DNA of 64,000 nt from Pelodictyon phaeoclathratiforme BU-1 (GCF_000020645.1 NC_011060.1:246501-310500), one strand, 5' to 3'; positions 25,601 through 35,271 are shown, counted from the stretch's first letter. The notes: generated by a model not told the origin, from the sequence alone. Program-made: numbers and translations.

Positions 25601-25769
25601 AGGCGAAAAGCTGCTGCATCTTTTGAGCGCGGTCATTGATGACTTTTCGCCGACCGCTTCTCTGACGATCCATTTCCGAAATGCCCGTTTTCAGACAGGG
25701 CAGGATATGATTGATTTTGCGCAAAAAATCGGGCATCACTACAAAAGCAGCGAATGGCAGGAGGCGTGA
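22656..25769 (+). CDS. DUF499-family large ATPase of a defence system
   Basis: 1037 aa. The N-terminal P-loop ATPase has Walker A RLKQAMGGGKTHLIKT (near residue 74) and Walker B PVLILLDEMPTYFGY (near 167). The remainder is the long DUF499 region, with a late all-beta part around 870-960. DUF499 proteins occur with DUF1156 methylases and PLD-helicases in defence islands. The ATPase role is known only by association. The start is ATG 22656 with a weak ribosome-binding site. The stop TGA shares its final A with the next ATG (TGATG at 25767-25771). All P-loop residues look intact. Confidence 0.88.
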   Translation: MLPTVKDICQLNEGALEIRISDSIERIDNDSIDAAAGQLFLKHSYLTNGMKELVNEGFKRLSGSSGGRPVFRLKQAMGGGKTHLIKTMAFLARHPKLRTEFFPETSSRYAFGAAQVAFFNGREQPNDYFWGRIAAQLGSEGFFKAGTESPGQEHWQALFDNIEAPVLILLDEMPTYFGYYRTQAVGSGTVADIAGRAFANLLTASSGKKNICIIVSDLEASYAEGTQIINAALESSRKELNRIEFNITPVDLSGDETYAILKKRLFSRLPDNAQIAHIAESFGKAIEQAQRSKTIEQQKSPEQLASEVEQTYPFHPQMKHIFALFKENKEFQQTRGLLELASRLLKSVWERKENDVMLIGPQHFDLSIDEVREKIISISRLDDAVARDIYSSDGSAHAQTIDANAGNDAAAQVANLLLVSSLSTAVNPVKGLTLSETLECLATPNADLSFYQQACENLTKSSWYLHKSAEGRIYFDKLENLTKMLTGLAARAPEPKVSELIAHRLREAFEPKSKRAYQKVLALPSIDEIEKEVQVNRVLAIISPDSKLPPEEVGKLFSTLVRKNNLLVLTGEKSFEVGKLHEAARQVYAVGQANTTGKVKKGDPQWEEFEDLKASYEHQFNSVVKSLFDKLLFPSQRPGLEPKLEARPLEHTGNTTDGENQIIATLTKDPVKLYVDWVESTKFSGVRSRIERLFENQDEVAWSDIRDRAQSNCSMYFLVPGDLERIKQRAITEALWEDLQNGWISKKPKPKVSGVQVLPLGQMNDAGKIMLEVTVLNSNPETTHVHYAENGEVSTESPKLNDRKLVTDALTVAFLAVDYSGKTETGQPKIWKNELKIQWEITPEIGKVRTVRIPVLPRADTIRYTLDGSEPRNGREYTGPFEVDNQPRRLLIFAEASGLEKKADYQIVSGDPGSGRGVAKEPPLTLPVLFPVSNGVTLNSRELVFSALNKASERNVVFDEVQISVQHGQAAGRLDRMGQPISGEKLLHLLSAVIDDFSPTASLTIHFRNARFQTGQDMIDFAQKIGHHYKSSEWQEA

Positions 25770-26377
25770 TGACAAACAGCAACTTGATTGGCCTCGACCC
25801 CTCGGCAAAAAAGAGATACCTTGGCTTTGGGGCGCCCTCAGCTTATGGCTCCCATGTTTTCAGGGTTATCGTTCCCGCTGGCATGACCGGTAATATTATT
25901 GTTCAGGAAGATTACGGTTATCTCGCTGGTATCAACGGAACGCCCGACTTTGAAATTCGTGCCATGCTTCCCCGTTCAAAATGGAAGCTCGTTGCAGAGA
26001 CGGCCAAACGCGACTTCAACGCCCGGCTTCGCTCCAAAAAAGTATCAATTTCAACATGGAAACCCCAGGACAATTACCTTGACCGTATGCTTGGCAAAGA
26101 GCTTTGTGTGCTTGTCTGGGCCGTTGAACATGCTGCAAATGACGATGAGATAGAGGTTATCTGCCGAAAATGGAGAGCGTTGCGACCCGAAGAACGGTGG
26201 TGGCTCTACACGGTGACTGCCGCAGAAGGTGGATTGGCTGAAGATTCCGGCAGGGGGTGGCGCAAGGCTTTGTATCTGGCGCTTTCGGATGGCCAAGCCC
26301 AGCCAAAACCAAAGAAAAAAGTTCCTGAAAATGATCCCCGTTCCATCGGTCTTTTTGATTCATTGAGCAATGATTGA
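25769..26377 (+). CDS. DUF3780-family accessory protein
   Basis: 202 aa. It is not an enzyme by any motif I can see. It starts MTNSNLIGLDPSAKKRYLGF and has a central IIVQEDYGYLAGINGTPDFE and the helix pair RAMLPRSKWKLVAETAKRDF. The family is known mainly as a conserved small neighbour of DUF499 and DUF1156. The ATG at 25769 overlaps the DUF499 stop, with CAGGAGG upstream. The stop overlaps the TTG at 26374, one of the two possible starts of the methylase. It may be a structural subunit of the complex. Confidence 0.8.
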   Translation: MTNSNLIGLDPSAKKRYLGFGAPSAYGSHVFRVIVPAGMTGNIIVQEDYGYLAGINGTPDFEIRAMLPRSKWKLVAETAKRDFNARLRSKKVSISTWKPQDNYLDRMLGKELCVLVWAVEHAANDDEIEVICRKWRALRPEERWWLYTVTAAEGGLAEDSGRGWRKALYLALSDGQAQPKPKKKVPENDPRSIGLFDSLSND

Positions 26378-26382
26378 GCAAT

Positions 26383-27483
26383 ATGTCGAGTGCAGTTATA
26401 CCCTTCAGCCTTAAAGAGGCACCGGCCTTGATTGAAACGCTCTTGCCAGTGCAGCGCCTCTCCGTTGATATTTATAAAGAGCGTATGGCCGGTTCAGGGC
26501 AAACGCTCACGGCACTTGGTTCATACTGGAAAGGGCGAAAACCCCTTGTGCTTGGCCGTGCCTGTGTTTTAGGCGCACTGCTGCCTGCTACAGAAAACCC
26601 GAAAGAAGATCTTGAAATTTTTGAGCTGCTGATGGGGATGGATGACCTCTCCGTCTCGAAGCGCAGGGGGCTGCCATCCGCAAAACTTGCCGTTGAAACG
26701 CTTGAGATTGAGGATATCGAGGAGCATGTACGGGTAACGCCGGAAGGTCAGCTCCCGATGTCAGCCCCTTTCAGGATTGAAGATTACCAATACTACGACA
26801 AGCACGGTTTTGCCAAGTACGCAAAGGTACACTGGCGCAGTGATGTGAACCCTGACGAGTTGCACCGCGTGTGTCTGCCGCTTCTCCCGAAAGAGTCCTA
26901 CAAAGAGCGCATCGGCAATGCAAAGCGGGCAGAGGAGATGTTTGATAACCTCCATACCCATATCTGGAGCCGTGTCAATCAGCATCTTGGCACGGTGGCA
27001 TCATCGTTTCCTGAGCTGGTCGAACAGCTTGGCATTATGCGTTTTGGCCATCGCCCTCGTGTGGCCGATACCTTTTGCGGATCAGGCCAGATTCCCTTTG
27101 AAGCGGCCCGTCTCGGCTGTGATGTCTATGCCTCTGACCTCAACCCGGTTGCCTGTATGCTGACCTGGGGCGCCTTCAATATTGTTGGCGCCAGTGCAGA
27201 AGAGCGTGAACAGATTGATGATGAACAGGTTGCTCTTGCGGCGAAAGTCAAGGAAGAGATTGATGCTCTTGGAATTGAAACTGATGGCAACGGTTGGCGG
27301 GGGAAGGTCTATCTCTATTGCCTTGAGGTGACTTGTCCAACCTCTGGCTGGAAAGTGCCTGTTTTGCCAACGCTGGTTGTGAGCAAAGGAAAGAGAGTCA
27401 TCGCGAAATTGCTCCCGGATAAGGTTAACAAACGCTATGATATTGCGCTTGAATATGATGTTACTGCTGAAGAGTTGATACAT
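26383..27483 (+). pseudogene. DUF1156 DNA methyltransferase, 5' part (split by insertion sequence)
   Basis: The frame begins MSSAVIPFSLKEAPALIETL (ATG 26383; TTG 26374 possible) and runs to the insertion point after EYDVTAEELIH. The DUF1156 N-terminus is followed by a methylase motif: RVADTFCGSGQIPFEAARLG, with the AdoMet-binding FCGSG at about 226-230, then VYASDLNPVACMLTWGAFNI. After the insertion the frame reads 10 foreign codons to a TAA at 27513. The catalytic DPPY tetrad lies beyond the insertion, so this half alone cannot methylate. It rejoins 29412 in frame when the insertion is removed. Confidence 0.9.
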
Positions 27484-29405
27484 CCTGAAAGTCGGATAAA
27501 GCGCACACATTAACTAAAAAAGATCGCCACCTGAGCACTATTTCAAAAAAAGTTGTGTTTTTTCCGGAGAAGTTGTGTTTTTTTTAGAAAAACCGCGCTT
27601 TTTTCTTGCTTTTTAACGTGTACGTATGTATAATAAGGAAAACACTTTAAAAAGGAGAATACCCCGTGTCTAAACCAGTAACTGGAAAAACTCACGTTGG
27701 CGAACGGCGTGAAAGGCGCCCGAATGGCGATATTTACATCTATGAGCGGGTTACAGGCTATAATGAACGAACCAGAAAGACCTATACCGTCAGTCAGAAG
27801 CTCCAAGGGAAAATCAAGTCGGGAACACAGGAGATAATCCCTACACGCCCGAAAAAAAGCAAAAATGAAGGGGGCTTGGTTGGTGCGCTACGCAGGCACA
27901 GTGGCCTCACGGATCTTCTGGAGTGGGTCGGTAAAGCCTCCGGCATTGACGATGACGTGCGTTCTTCGTTCAGCGAGGGCGACGCTGCCAAGATTCTCTC
28001 TATTGCGCGTTACTGGATCGGTTCCGGCGGAAACACCTTGCCACGCCTTGAGGGTTGGCAGGTAATGCACTCCCTTCCCTACAGCGAAGTTATCACTGAA
28101 GACGTTTACAGTGACTTGTTCAAATGTGTCGGGTGCGACGAAGACCGCGTGCAGCGCTACTTCTCCTTCCGGGCGGATCGCCTGGGCAAGGCACCTGTGC
28201 TGGCGTTTGATTCGACCACGATATCGACCTACTCCGAGAACCAGTCGGAAGCACGGCATGGGTTCAATAAGGATGGTGACGGACTGAAAACCATCAAGCT
28301 TCTAACCTTGTATTCCGTAAAGGAACGCGAGCCGTTAGCATTCGCCAAGCAGCCTGGCAATGTTCCGGACGTCATATCCATTGAGAACACCCTGAAGCAA
28401 CTCAAGTGCTTTAACCTTGAGAAACCCTTGATCGTTACCGATAACGGCTACTACAGTGAGGGGAACATGATGAAATTCGCCTTGCGCAACATGAAATTCC
28501 TTACTCTGGTTGACCCCAATATCACTTGGGTTCGCGAGACGGTGGATGCGCTTCGGGAGACGCTGGCGGGCATGTCGAGCACTTGCCAGTTTGATCCGTC
28601 GGTTTGCGGCGCCACGGCGATGAGAATGCACGAGTTCGGTCGAGTGCGCCAACTGTCGCGAAACGGCAAGCTGAGCGGAGAAGAAGAGAGGTTCGTGCGC
28701 CGCCTTTATGTCCATGTCTTCTATTCCCCTAACAGCGACACCAAGAAGCAGCTCGACTTCCGCAAGGAGCTGTTTGAACTCAAAGCTCAAGTAGAAGATG
28801 GGGTGATGGAGTTCACGAAATCTGCGCAACGAAAAATCGAGCGATATCTGATCTGCTCAAAAAAGGGGCGTGGTGGACAATTGAGGGTCGGTTTCAACGA
28901 CAAGGCCATTGTCGAAGCGACGAAATACTTCGGCTATTTTGCGCTCGTCAGCAATCAGGCCATGAAGACCTTCACAGCGTTGGCAGACTATCGATTGCGT
29001 GAAAAAATAGAGGAGATCTTCGCCGTGGTGAAGGGAGGCCTTGATGGAGCAAGGCCGCGCACATGGCATCCAGACAACCTGCGGGGAAGGCAATTCGTAC
29101 AGTTTGTGTCACTGGGGTATCATTGCTTCCTGACCAAGAAAATCAAGGAAATGCGGGCAGAGCTTGGAAAGAACGGAAGCGAAAAAACCAAAGCACTTGT
29201 CAATCTCGAAAAAAAATTGGAACAGTGGCTTGAGCAACGATCTCTCGCTCAGATTCTGGATTGGTTCGATTGCATTGAGACGACTCAAGTACGAACTGTC
29301 ATGGGCAACTACCGCTGGTCTACTGAATCCGTAGCCAGAGATCGGCTGTTCCTGAAATATCTGGGAGTGACCTCATGATAGTGTGCGCTTTATCCTACTT
29401 TCAGG
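27484..29405 (+). mobile_element. IS1634/IS4-type insertion sequence in the methylase gene
   Basis: A 1922-bp element. The ends CCTGAAAGTCGGATAAAG and the reverse complement of the right end (CCTGAAAGTAGGATAAAG) match over about 25 bp with one difference. The target duplication is ATACAT, 6 bp, at 27478-27483 and 29406-29411. One transposase gene fills it. The length, 6-bp duplication and DDE transposase fit the IS1634 family. The joint restores an uninterrupted 1019-residue methylase, so the insertion is recent in evolutionary terms. Confidence 0.93.
27666..29378 (+). CDS. IS1634-type DDE transposase
   Basis: 570 aa, with an RNase H-fold DDE core. The first aspartate is in LAFDSTTIST (near residue 181), the second in LIVTDNGYYSE (near 260), and the glutamate in YRLREKIEEIFAVVKGGLDG (near 445), giving the Y-(2)-R-(3)-E style of IS4-like enzymes. 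The start is GTG 27666 behind AAAGGAGAA. TATAATAAGG at about 27630 may be the -10 of its promoter. The protein looks complete, so the element may be able to move. GC content is higher than in the flanking defence genes. Confidence 0.93.
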   Translation: MSKPVTGKTHVGERRERRPNGDIYIYERVTGYNERTRKTYTVSQKLQGKIKSGTQEIIPTRPKKSKNEGGLVGALRRHSGLTDLLEWVGKASGIDDDVRSSFSEGDAAKILSIARYWIGSGGNTLPRLEGWQVMHSLPYSEVITEDVYSDLFKCVGCDEDRVQRYFSFRADRLGKAPVLAFDSTTISTYSENQSEARHGFNKDGDGLKTIKLLTLYSVKEREPLAFAKQPGNVPDVISIENTLKQLKCFNLEKPLIVTDNGYYSEGNMMKFALRNMKFLTLVDPNITWVRETVDALRETLAGMSSTCQFDPSVCGATAMRMHEFGRVRQLSRNGKLSGEEERFVRRLYVHVFYSPNSDTKKQLDFRKELFELKAQVEDGVMEFTKSAQRKIERYLICSKKGRGGQLRVGFNDKAIVEATKYFGYFALVSNQAMKTFTALADYRLREKIEEIFAVVKGGLDGARPRTWHPDNLRGRQFVQFVSLGYHCFLTKKIKEMRAELGKNGSEKTKALVNLEKKLEQWLEQRSLAQILDWFDCIETTQVRTVMGNYRWSTESVARDRLFLKYLGVTS

Positions 29406-29411
29406 ATACAT

Positions 29412-31361
29412 GCAGAAAACGGCACCTATCAGAACCAGAGTTTAGTGCATACTGTCAATGGTTTTGAACACCGCAACAAAATTTCAAGTATTCGCGGTGA
29501 TTACAATGAGATTGTCAATGGCAAGCGCATCAATCGGAACCGGCTTCGGCAGTGGGGTGTTTCAGACATTGTCTTCCGTGATGATGATATTTTCAATGAA
29601 CGGCTCTATGCAATTCAGTGGTTTAAGGACTATGCCACAAGCCGGTCAGAAATAGAATTCAGGAGTGTTACTCTGGATGATTTGGAACGAGAGGCAAAAG
29701 TTACCGCTTATGTCCAGGAACACCTTGCAGAGTGGCAGGAAAAGGGTTGGGTGCCGGACATGCGGATTGAGACAGGTGATGAAACTGAGCGCTTATATCG
29801 TGAGCGAGGATGGACTCATTGGCATCACCTATGGCCAAGTCGTCAATTGCTTTATTTGGCTCTGATTAAAAGAGCCTTATCTTCACCAGAATTGGTTGTC
29901 TTATTTTCTGGAGCCCTTGATTATACCAGTAAATTGTGTCGATGGGCTACATCTGGGCGGCGTATTGCTAAAGATGGAAGCGGGAAATTTGTAGGTGGGG
30001 CAAGTGATAGCCCTACAAATGCTTTTTATAATCAGGCATTGAATACAATTTTCAACTATGGAACTCGGTCTATAGATCAAATGTTTGGTGTTTTGAGCAA
30101 AAACATAAAATCTATTCCATGTGATGATAGGCTTTGTTTTACGATAGAGACACTCTCTGCGGACCAGATTGAAACAATAAACGACATTTACATCACCGAT
30201 CCTCCCTACGGTGATGCAGTGAAGTACGAGGAGATTCTCGAATTCTTCATCGCTTGGCTGCGAAAAAATCCCCCGGCTGAATTCTCTGACTGGATATGGG
30301 ACAGCCGTCGTAAACTGGCGATCAAGGGGGAAGATCATGACTTTAAAATCAGCATGATCAACGCCTACAAGCGGATGGCCGAATATATGCCGGACAATGG
30401 CTTGCAGATCATCATGTTTACCCATCAAAGCGGTTCAATCTGGGCGGATATGGCAAACATTGTTTGGGCTTCTGGCTTGAAGGTTACTGCTGCCTGGTAT
30501 GTCGTCACAGAAACTGATAGCGAGTTGAGGGGCGGTCAATATGTGAAAGGCACCATTCTGCTGGTGTTGCGCAAGCGGGCTGATAACCTTGACGGTGCCC
30601 GGGATGAAATTGCCTATGAATTGATTGATGAGGTGGAGCGTCAGGTGCTCTTTCTTACCGGGCTGAACGAAAATGCCAAAGCGCTCTATCGGGAAGAAAA
30701 CCTCTTTGAGGATGCCGATATCCAGATGGCGGGTTATGCTGCTGCTTTGCGGGTGCTTACCCGTTATGGCTCCATCAACGGAGTTGATATGGCTCAGGAG
30801 GCTCTCCGTCCCCGTGTGAAGGGGCAAAAAACCATGGTCGATGAGCTTATTGAGTTCGCGGTCGATCTGGCCAACCAGCATCTTGTGCCCCAGGGGTTAA
30901 GCCGTGAGGTGTGGAATGACCTCAGCAATACAGAGCGCTTCTACCTGAAAATGGTTGATATGGAGAGTCGCGGTGTACACATGCTTTCCAACTATCAGAA
31001 CTTTGCCAAGGCATTCAAGGTGGCCGATTTTTCGGAGCTGATTGGCGACACCAAAGCGAACGAGACCGCCCTTAAAACGGCGCAGATCTTCGGCAAGCGC
31101 GGAATGAGCAGTTCGGATGCGTTTGGATTGACCGCAACCCGAAGCATTCTCTATGCCATTTATCTGCTTCTCGAAAACAAGCTCTCATCGGACGATATTC
31201 TGAACCAGTTCCGTCAGCTTGCTCTGGAGTACTACCAGAAGCGCGACAAACTCATCGCTCTTGCTGATTATCTCTCGAAAAAAACAGTCGGTATCCGTGA
31301 TGATGAGAGCCGGTGTGCCATGATTTTGCGTGACTTGATTCGTAACGACGGAACCTGCTGA
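29412..31361 (+). pseudogene. DUF1156 DNA methyltransferase, 3' part with DPPY motif
   Basis: It is open from GTG 29445 (638 codons) and also in frame back to 29412. The catalytic tetrad is in INDIYITDPPYGDAVKYEEI, the DPPY of N6-adenine or N4-cytosine DNA methylases (around residue 253 of this half). YMPDNGLQIIMFTHQSGSIW is a further catalytic-domain strand. The long C-terminal region is helical. The MTase would mark self DNA while the ATPase/helicase attack unmarked DNA; that role is known for the system type only by analogy. The next gene starts 3 bp after its stop. Confidence 0.9.
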
Positions 31362-31364
31362 GCT

Positions 31365-34112
31365 ATGGGCGATATCCGAAGATTTTCTTCATTGCGTGAA
31401 CGGCTTGATCACGTTTTCCTTGCCGAAAAACTTCACAATGCACGCTCCTACAAACGGATTGCCGGATACTTTCGCTCATCCATCTTTGAGCTGGTTGGTG
31501 AGGAGATTGAACATATCCCTGATGTTCGCATTATCTGTAACAGCGAACTTGACCCCAATGATATCATGGTCTCCAAGGCAGCACGGGAAGCGGCGCTGAA
31601 AGAGCGGTGGAATCAGATGCCGGTGGAAACAGAGGCGTTGATGCACCGGGAGCAGTACAAAAAGCTCTACGAACTGCTTTTGTCGGGGCGGGTGCACATC
31701 AAGGTTGTTCCGAAAAACACCGTTTTTGTTCATGGCAAGGCTGGGCTCATTACACTGGCAAACGGGCAGCGAACCTGCTTTCTCGGGTCGGTCAACGATA
31801 GCCGGGCAGCCTTCTCAAAGAACCATGAAATTTTATGGGAAGACCAGTCGGCGGAAGGGTGCGACTGGGTGGAGCAGGAGTTCGATGCACTGTGGAAACT
31901 GGGTCACGATCTGCCGGATGCCATAATCACCGAGGTAAAGCGCATCAGTGAGCGAGTTGAGGTGAGTTTTGCCGATCTGAAGCCGGAGGAGATACCAGCG
32001 GCGGCCATGATTGAATCGCCGATCTACCGTGGCGGTGAGCAATTGCAGCCCTGGCAGCGCTCCTTTGTCACAAGCTTTCTCCAACACCGTAACGTGTTTG
32101 GAAAAATAAGGCTGCTTCTTGCTGACGAGGTTGGATTGGGCAAAACCCTCTCAATGGCTACTGCCGCTCTTGTTGCCGCCCTGCTTGGTGATGGCCCGGT
32201 CCTTGTTCTTTGCCCTGCGACGCTTACCCTGCAATGGCAGACAGAGATCAATGACTGGCTGGGCATTCCAAGTGCGGTCTGGGTCTCCAACGCCAAACAC
32301 TGGTTAACACCGGATGGACGGCCCGTCCCTTCACGAGGTGCAGAAGATATTGCCCACGCCCCTTATCAAATTGCCATTGTTTCAACAGGGCTGATTGTGC
32401 ATGACTCCGAGGAGGCTGGTATTTTAAGGAATCTCAGATTTGGGACGTTGATACTGGATGAAGCTCACAAGGCGCGTGTCAGAGGCGGGCTGAAGCAAGA
32501 GCAGGAACCAAATAATCTGCTGGCGTTCATGCGGGAAGTTGTGAAGAACTCGAAGCATGTTCTGCTTGGAACGGCAACACCGATTCAGACCGACGTTCGT
32601 GAGCTATGGGATCTTGTTGCTCTTCTCAATCAGGGGGCGGAATTTGTGATGGGACGCGATTATGTCTCCTCATGGCGAGACTGGGAAAAAACAGTGCCAC
32701 TGGTGACCGGCGAAGAGGTTGTTTCAGATGAAATGACGGCATGGAACCTTCTTCGCGCACCGCTTCCGGCAAGAGAAACACCCATGATGGATCAGAGTGC
32801 AGCCCGTCTGGTCAGAATGATTCGCACCGATCTTGGTATTCCGGATTCCAAATTCTTTACCGATGCAGCCCCGGAATCGTTAGCTCTCATGACCCGAAAA
32901 ATGGATCTGCAGTCAATTCTTGGTACTGATTTTTTTCATCGCAATAATCCATTCATTCGGCATGTGGTGATAAGAAGACGTGAAGCACTTGAAAATGCGG
33001 GTCTCCTCGATAAAATTGCGGTCAGTGTTCACCCGATTCCTGATGCCCGGCCCGGCACCTATACTGGAGCGGTATTTCAGGGCATTGGCCTCATGACCAA
33101 CCACCCGTTCGAGCTTGCCTATCAGGCTGCGGAAAGCTTTGTCTCGGAACTCAGTAAGCGGACAAAAGGGGCTCAACTGTTGCGGTCAATCTTTTTGCAG
33201 CGAATATGTTCATCCTTTGAGTCTGGCAAACTGACCGTGACGAGGATGCTCAAGAAGCAGCTCAATGAACACGACGATGACGACATACAAAAAGTCGAGC
33301 GCAGTGTCCTTGAAACATTGACAGAAGCTGAAATTTCATATCTGCACATCATCCTTGAAGAGTTATCCCGAAGTGAGGCGGTTGATCCCAAGCTTAGGGC
33401 GGTGAAATGGTTTCTGCAACATTTTCAAAGCGAAGGGAAGAGCTGGAACGAGTGGGGCTGCATCGTCTTTTCCCAATATTATGATACCGTCAATTGGGTT
33501 GCCCTGGAACTTGCGAAACTTTTCCCTGAGCAGATTGTTGCCGTCTATGCAGGCGCGGGGAAAAGCGGGCTCTATCGAGGGGATCAATTTGTCTCAATCA
33601 ATCGCGACAGTATTAAAAAAATGGTCAAAGAGCGGGAAGTTTCTTTGGTTGTCGCTACCGATGCCGCGTGTGAAGGACTCAACTTGCAGACACTTGGAAC
33701 CCTTATCAATATTGATCTCCCCTGGAACCCAGCCAGACTTGAACAGCGATTGGGGCGGATCAAGCGATTTGGTCAGGCTCGCAAAAGCGTGGATATGCTC
33801 AACCTCACCTATCATGCCACACGTGATGAAGATGTCTACGCAAAAATATCTGAACGGATGAAAGAGCGCTACGATATTTTCGGGGGATTACCTGATTGTA
33901 TTGAGGATGACTGGATAGACAACATTGAGGGATTTGTCAAGCTTGCAGACACTCACCTCCATATGCGCAAACAGGTCGCGAATATCTTTGAGACCACTTG
34001 GGGTAGTACCATCAAGAGCGAAGATGACCGCTGGGAGGAGTGTGCCCGTGTGCTGTCGCAAAAGGATATCAACGCCGTTATGAGCAAGCCCTGGGGGAAG
34101 AGGGGATGGTAA
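31365..34112 (+). CDS. Helicase (SNF2/DEAD-type) with N-terminal PLD nuclease-like domain
   Basis: 915 aa. Residues 1-170 or so carry one phospholipase-D-like HxK motif, FVHGKAGLITLANG, followed by TCFLGSVNDS; this family dimerises to form the active site. The helicase core has motif I LADEVGLGKTLSMATAA (near 255), motif II TLILDEAHKARV (near 362), motif III LLGTATPIQT, and the C-terminal lobe VVATDAACEGLNLQTLGTLI with PARLEQRLGRIKRFGQ (motif VI). It follows the methylase by 3 bp. It is the likely DNA-attacking subunit of the DUF499 system. No damage is visible. Confidence 0.9.
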   Translation: MGDIRRFSSLRERLDHVFLAEKLHNARSYKRIAGYFRSSIFELVGEEIEHIPDVRIICNSELDPNDIMVSKAAREAALKERWNQMPVETEALMHREQYKKLYELLLSGRVHIKVVPKNTVFVHGKAGLITLANGQRTCFLGSVNDSRAAFSKNHEILWEDQSAEGCDWVEQEFDALWKLGHDLPDAIITEVKRISERVEVSFADLKPEEIPAAAMIESPIYRGGEQLQPWQRSFVTSFLQHRNVFGKIRLLLADEVGLGKTLSMATAALVAALLGDGPVLVLCPATLTLQWQTEINDWLGIPSAVWVSNAKHWLTPDGRPVPSRGAEDIAHAPYQIAIVSTGLIVHDSEEAGILRNLRFGTLILDEAHKARVRGGLKQEQEPNNLLAFMREVVKNSKHVLLGTATPIQTDVRELWDLVALLNQGAEFVMGRDYVSSWRDWEKTVPLVTGEEVVSDEMTAWNLLRAPLPARETPMMDQSAARLVRMIRTDLGIPDSKFFTDAAPESLALMTRKMDLQSILGTDFFHRNNPFIRHVVIRRREALENAGLLDKIAVSVHPIPDARPGTYTGAVFQGIGLMTNHPFELAYQAAESFVSELSKRTKGAQLLRSIFLQRICSSFESGKLTVTRMLKKQLNEHDDDDIQKVERSVLETLTEAEISYLHIILEELSRSEAVDPKLRAVKWFLQHFQSEGKSWNEWGCIVFSQYYDTVNWVALELAKLFPEQIVAVYAGAGKSGLYRGDQFVSINRDSIKKMVKEREVSLVVATDAACEGLNLQTLGTLINIDLPWNPARLEQRLGRIKRFGQARKSVDMLNLTYHATRDEDVYAKISERMKERYDIFGGLPDCIEDDWIDNIEGFVKLADTHLHMRKQVANIFETTWGSTIKSEDDRWEECARVLSQKDINAVMSKPWGKRGW

Positions 34113-34235
34113 AATTGGATGTGGTTGAACAAGCTGTAGCGACAAGAAGCGAAGAGGAGGCATTGCATATTGGTATCGCCACTGCACAAGAGAGTTATCG
34201 GATATGATTATAGAGGTGTACTATGGGTGAACGTC
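34113..34235. other. Spacer between helicase and ParE gene
   Basis: No gene is seen. The helicase stop and the minus-strand ParE stop face each other here, so a terminator would be expected, but I see no clear hairpin. Confidence 0.4.
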
Positions 34236-34538
34236 TCATTCCATACGTTTTAATCTGCTTCGCCAGTATGTTGGGCGCCTTTTTTGATGGGCTACAGCGA
34301 CTATCAAAATTAAATCGGATTCAATGGAATAGAACAAGCTATAAGGAAAATGAAGGAGTACTTTGCTGCGGATAGTGCCTCTTATTTGTTTTGCGACAAG
34401 GGGATTGGAAATTACTATGGATATTACCCTATGTACTTCCGCAATAAATGCCAAGCCTACTCCGGGAGCTGCATTTTCGTAGTAGCGGGAAGCCTCCCGA
34501 AACTCTTCATCTGCTTCCGGCAAGAATTCATAGTTCAT
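34236..34538 (-). CDS. RelE/ParE-family toxin
   Basis: 100 aa. FLPEADEEFREASRYYENAA and IRSKVLLHFPYSLFYSIESD then IVAVAHQKRRPTYWRSRL are the ParE fold, with the C-terminal RRPTYW typical of ParE rather than RelE, which retains more catalytic basic residues. It poisons DNA gyrase (ParE) or mRNA (RelE); ParE is favoured. The start ATG 34538 overlaps the antitoxin stop by 4 bp on the same strand. It looks intact. Confidence 0.9.
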   Translation of the reverse strand: MNYEFLPEADEEFREASRYYENAAPGVGLAFIAEVHRVISIVISNPLVAKQIRGTIRSKVLLHFPYSLFYSIESDLILIVAVAHQKRRPTYWRSRLKRME

Positions 34539-34765
34539 GACAATTCGCTTATCGCTCTTTTGAATACTTCGTTACCAGAAATACCGTGAACCTTCCCTGC
34601 ACGATAATCATCAAGTCGCCTTTCTGCTTCATCCAGCCAAAGTTGTTCGACTTCCGACACTGTTGGCTCATCCAGACTCAAGAGCAGTTTGCCAACGAGA
34701 CTGCCTCGGGAGTGAATATCCAGATTGAGTGCTTCTGATTCAATTTTTTTTATTGTCATTGGCAT
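34535..34765 (-). CDS. Addiction-module antitoxin (TIGR02574-type)
   Basis: 76 aa. LNLDIHSRGSLVGKLLLSLD then EVEQLWLDEAERRLDDYRAG is the signature of the putative addiction-module component family that partners ParE toxins. Starts at 34765 (ATG) or 34759 are possible. The overlap with the toxin start (ATGA) implies coupled translation. The family binds its toxin through the C-terminal acidic helix and may autoregulate, though no operator was identified. Confidence 0.88.
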   Translation of the reverse strand: MPMTIKKIESEALNLDIHSRGSLVGKLLLSLDEPTVSEVEQLWLDEAERRLDDYRAGKVHGISGNEVFKRAISELS

Positions 34766-34928
34766 GTTAGTATCTCCTATTAATTGTTGAGGTTATCATT
34801 GCCTGACGAGTACGGATTAAAAAATGGGTCGTTTTCAACTGCTTCCAAACACTGTGCCAGCGATTAGTTTTGATAAACGTATGCGTTCAATACGCTACCG
34901 GTCGGAGAGATTGTTCTGCACCTTCGAG

Positions 34929-35271
34929 TTACACATTACTACTTTCACGAATTACCTCTTCTTCAACCGCTTTTTTTAAATGAACAGGTTTAAAGACATT
35001 TCCTTCATCAAAGCAAGCCTTGGTGCTTTTTGGTGGATGTCTGGCGCAATTCGGACATCAAGTCTCCCATTTTATTTTTCTCGCCGTTGTTTTTACATAT
35101 TTCAAGATAATCGTTTACAGCCTCTTCAAATCCTGTTTTCAGTTCAATGATACTATCGCCTTCAAATGACATAAGATCTTCAATTCCCTCGATCTTGCCA
35201 AAAAACACCTCATCATCTGCATTGAAGTGTACCGATCCTGTATAGTCCTTAAAGACCAGAACGTCTTTCAT
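34929..35271 (-). pseudogene. HicB-type antitoxin, frameshifted
   Basis: The N-terminal HicB fold is normal: LVFKDYTGSVHFNADDEVFF, GKIEGIEDLMSFEGDSIIEL and EEAVNDYLEICKNNGE. The open frame then veers off (MSELRQTSTKKHQGLL). In another frame the expected ribbon-helix-helix tail appears: GRLDVRIAPDIHQKAPRLAL then MKEMSLNLFI. A third frame gives LKKAVEEEVIRES. Two frameshifts thus break the DNA-binding tail. The product of the open frame is 87 aa. It partners the remnant toxin gene just upstream, whose stop overlaps its ATG. Confidence 0.75.

Noticed and set aside
27543..27660. TTTTTT-rich stretch as a terminator
   Set aside because: It lies inside the insertion sequence before its transposase and no stable hairpin precedes the T run.
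34236..34765. Considered as RelBE with RNase toxin
   Set aside because: The antitoxin belongs to the addiction-module family that pairs with ParE, and the toxin tail RRPTYW is ParE-like; left as RelE/ParE.
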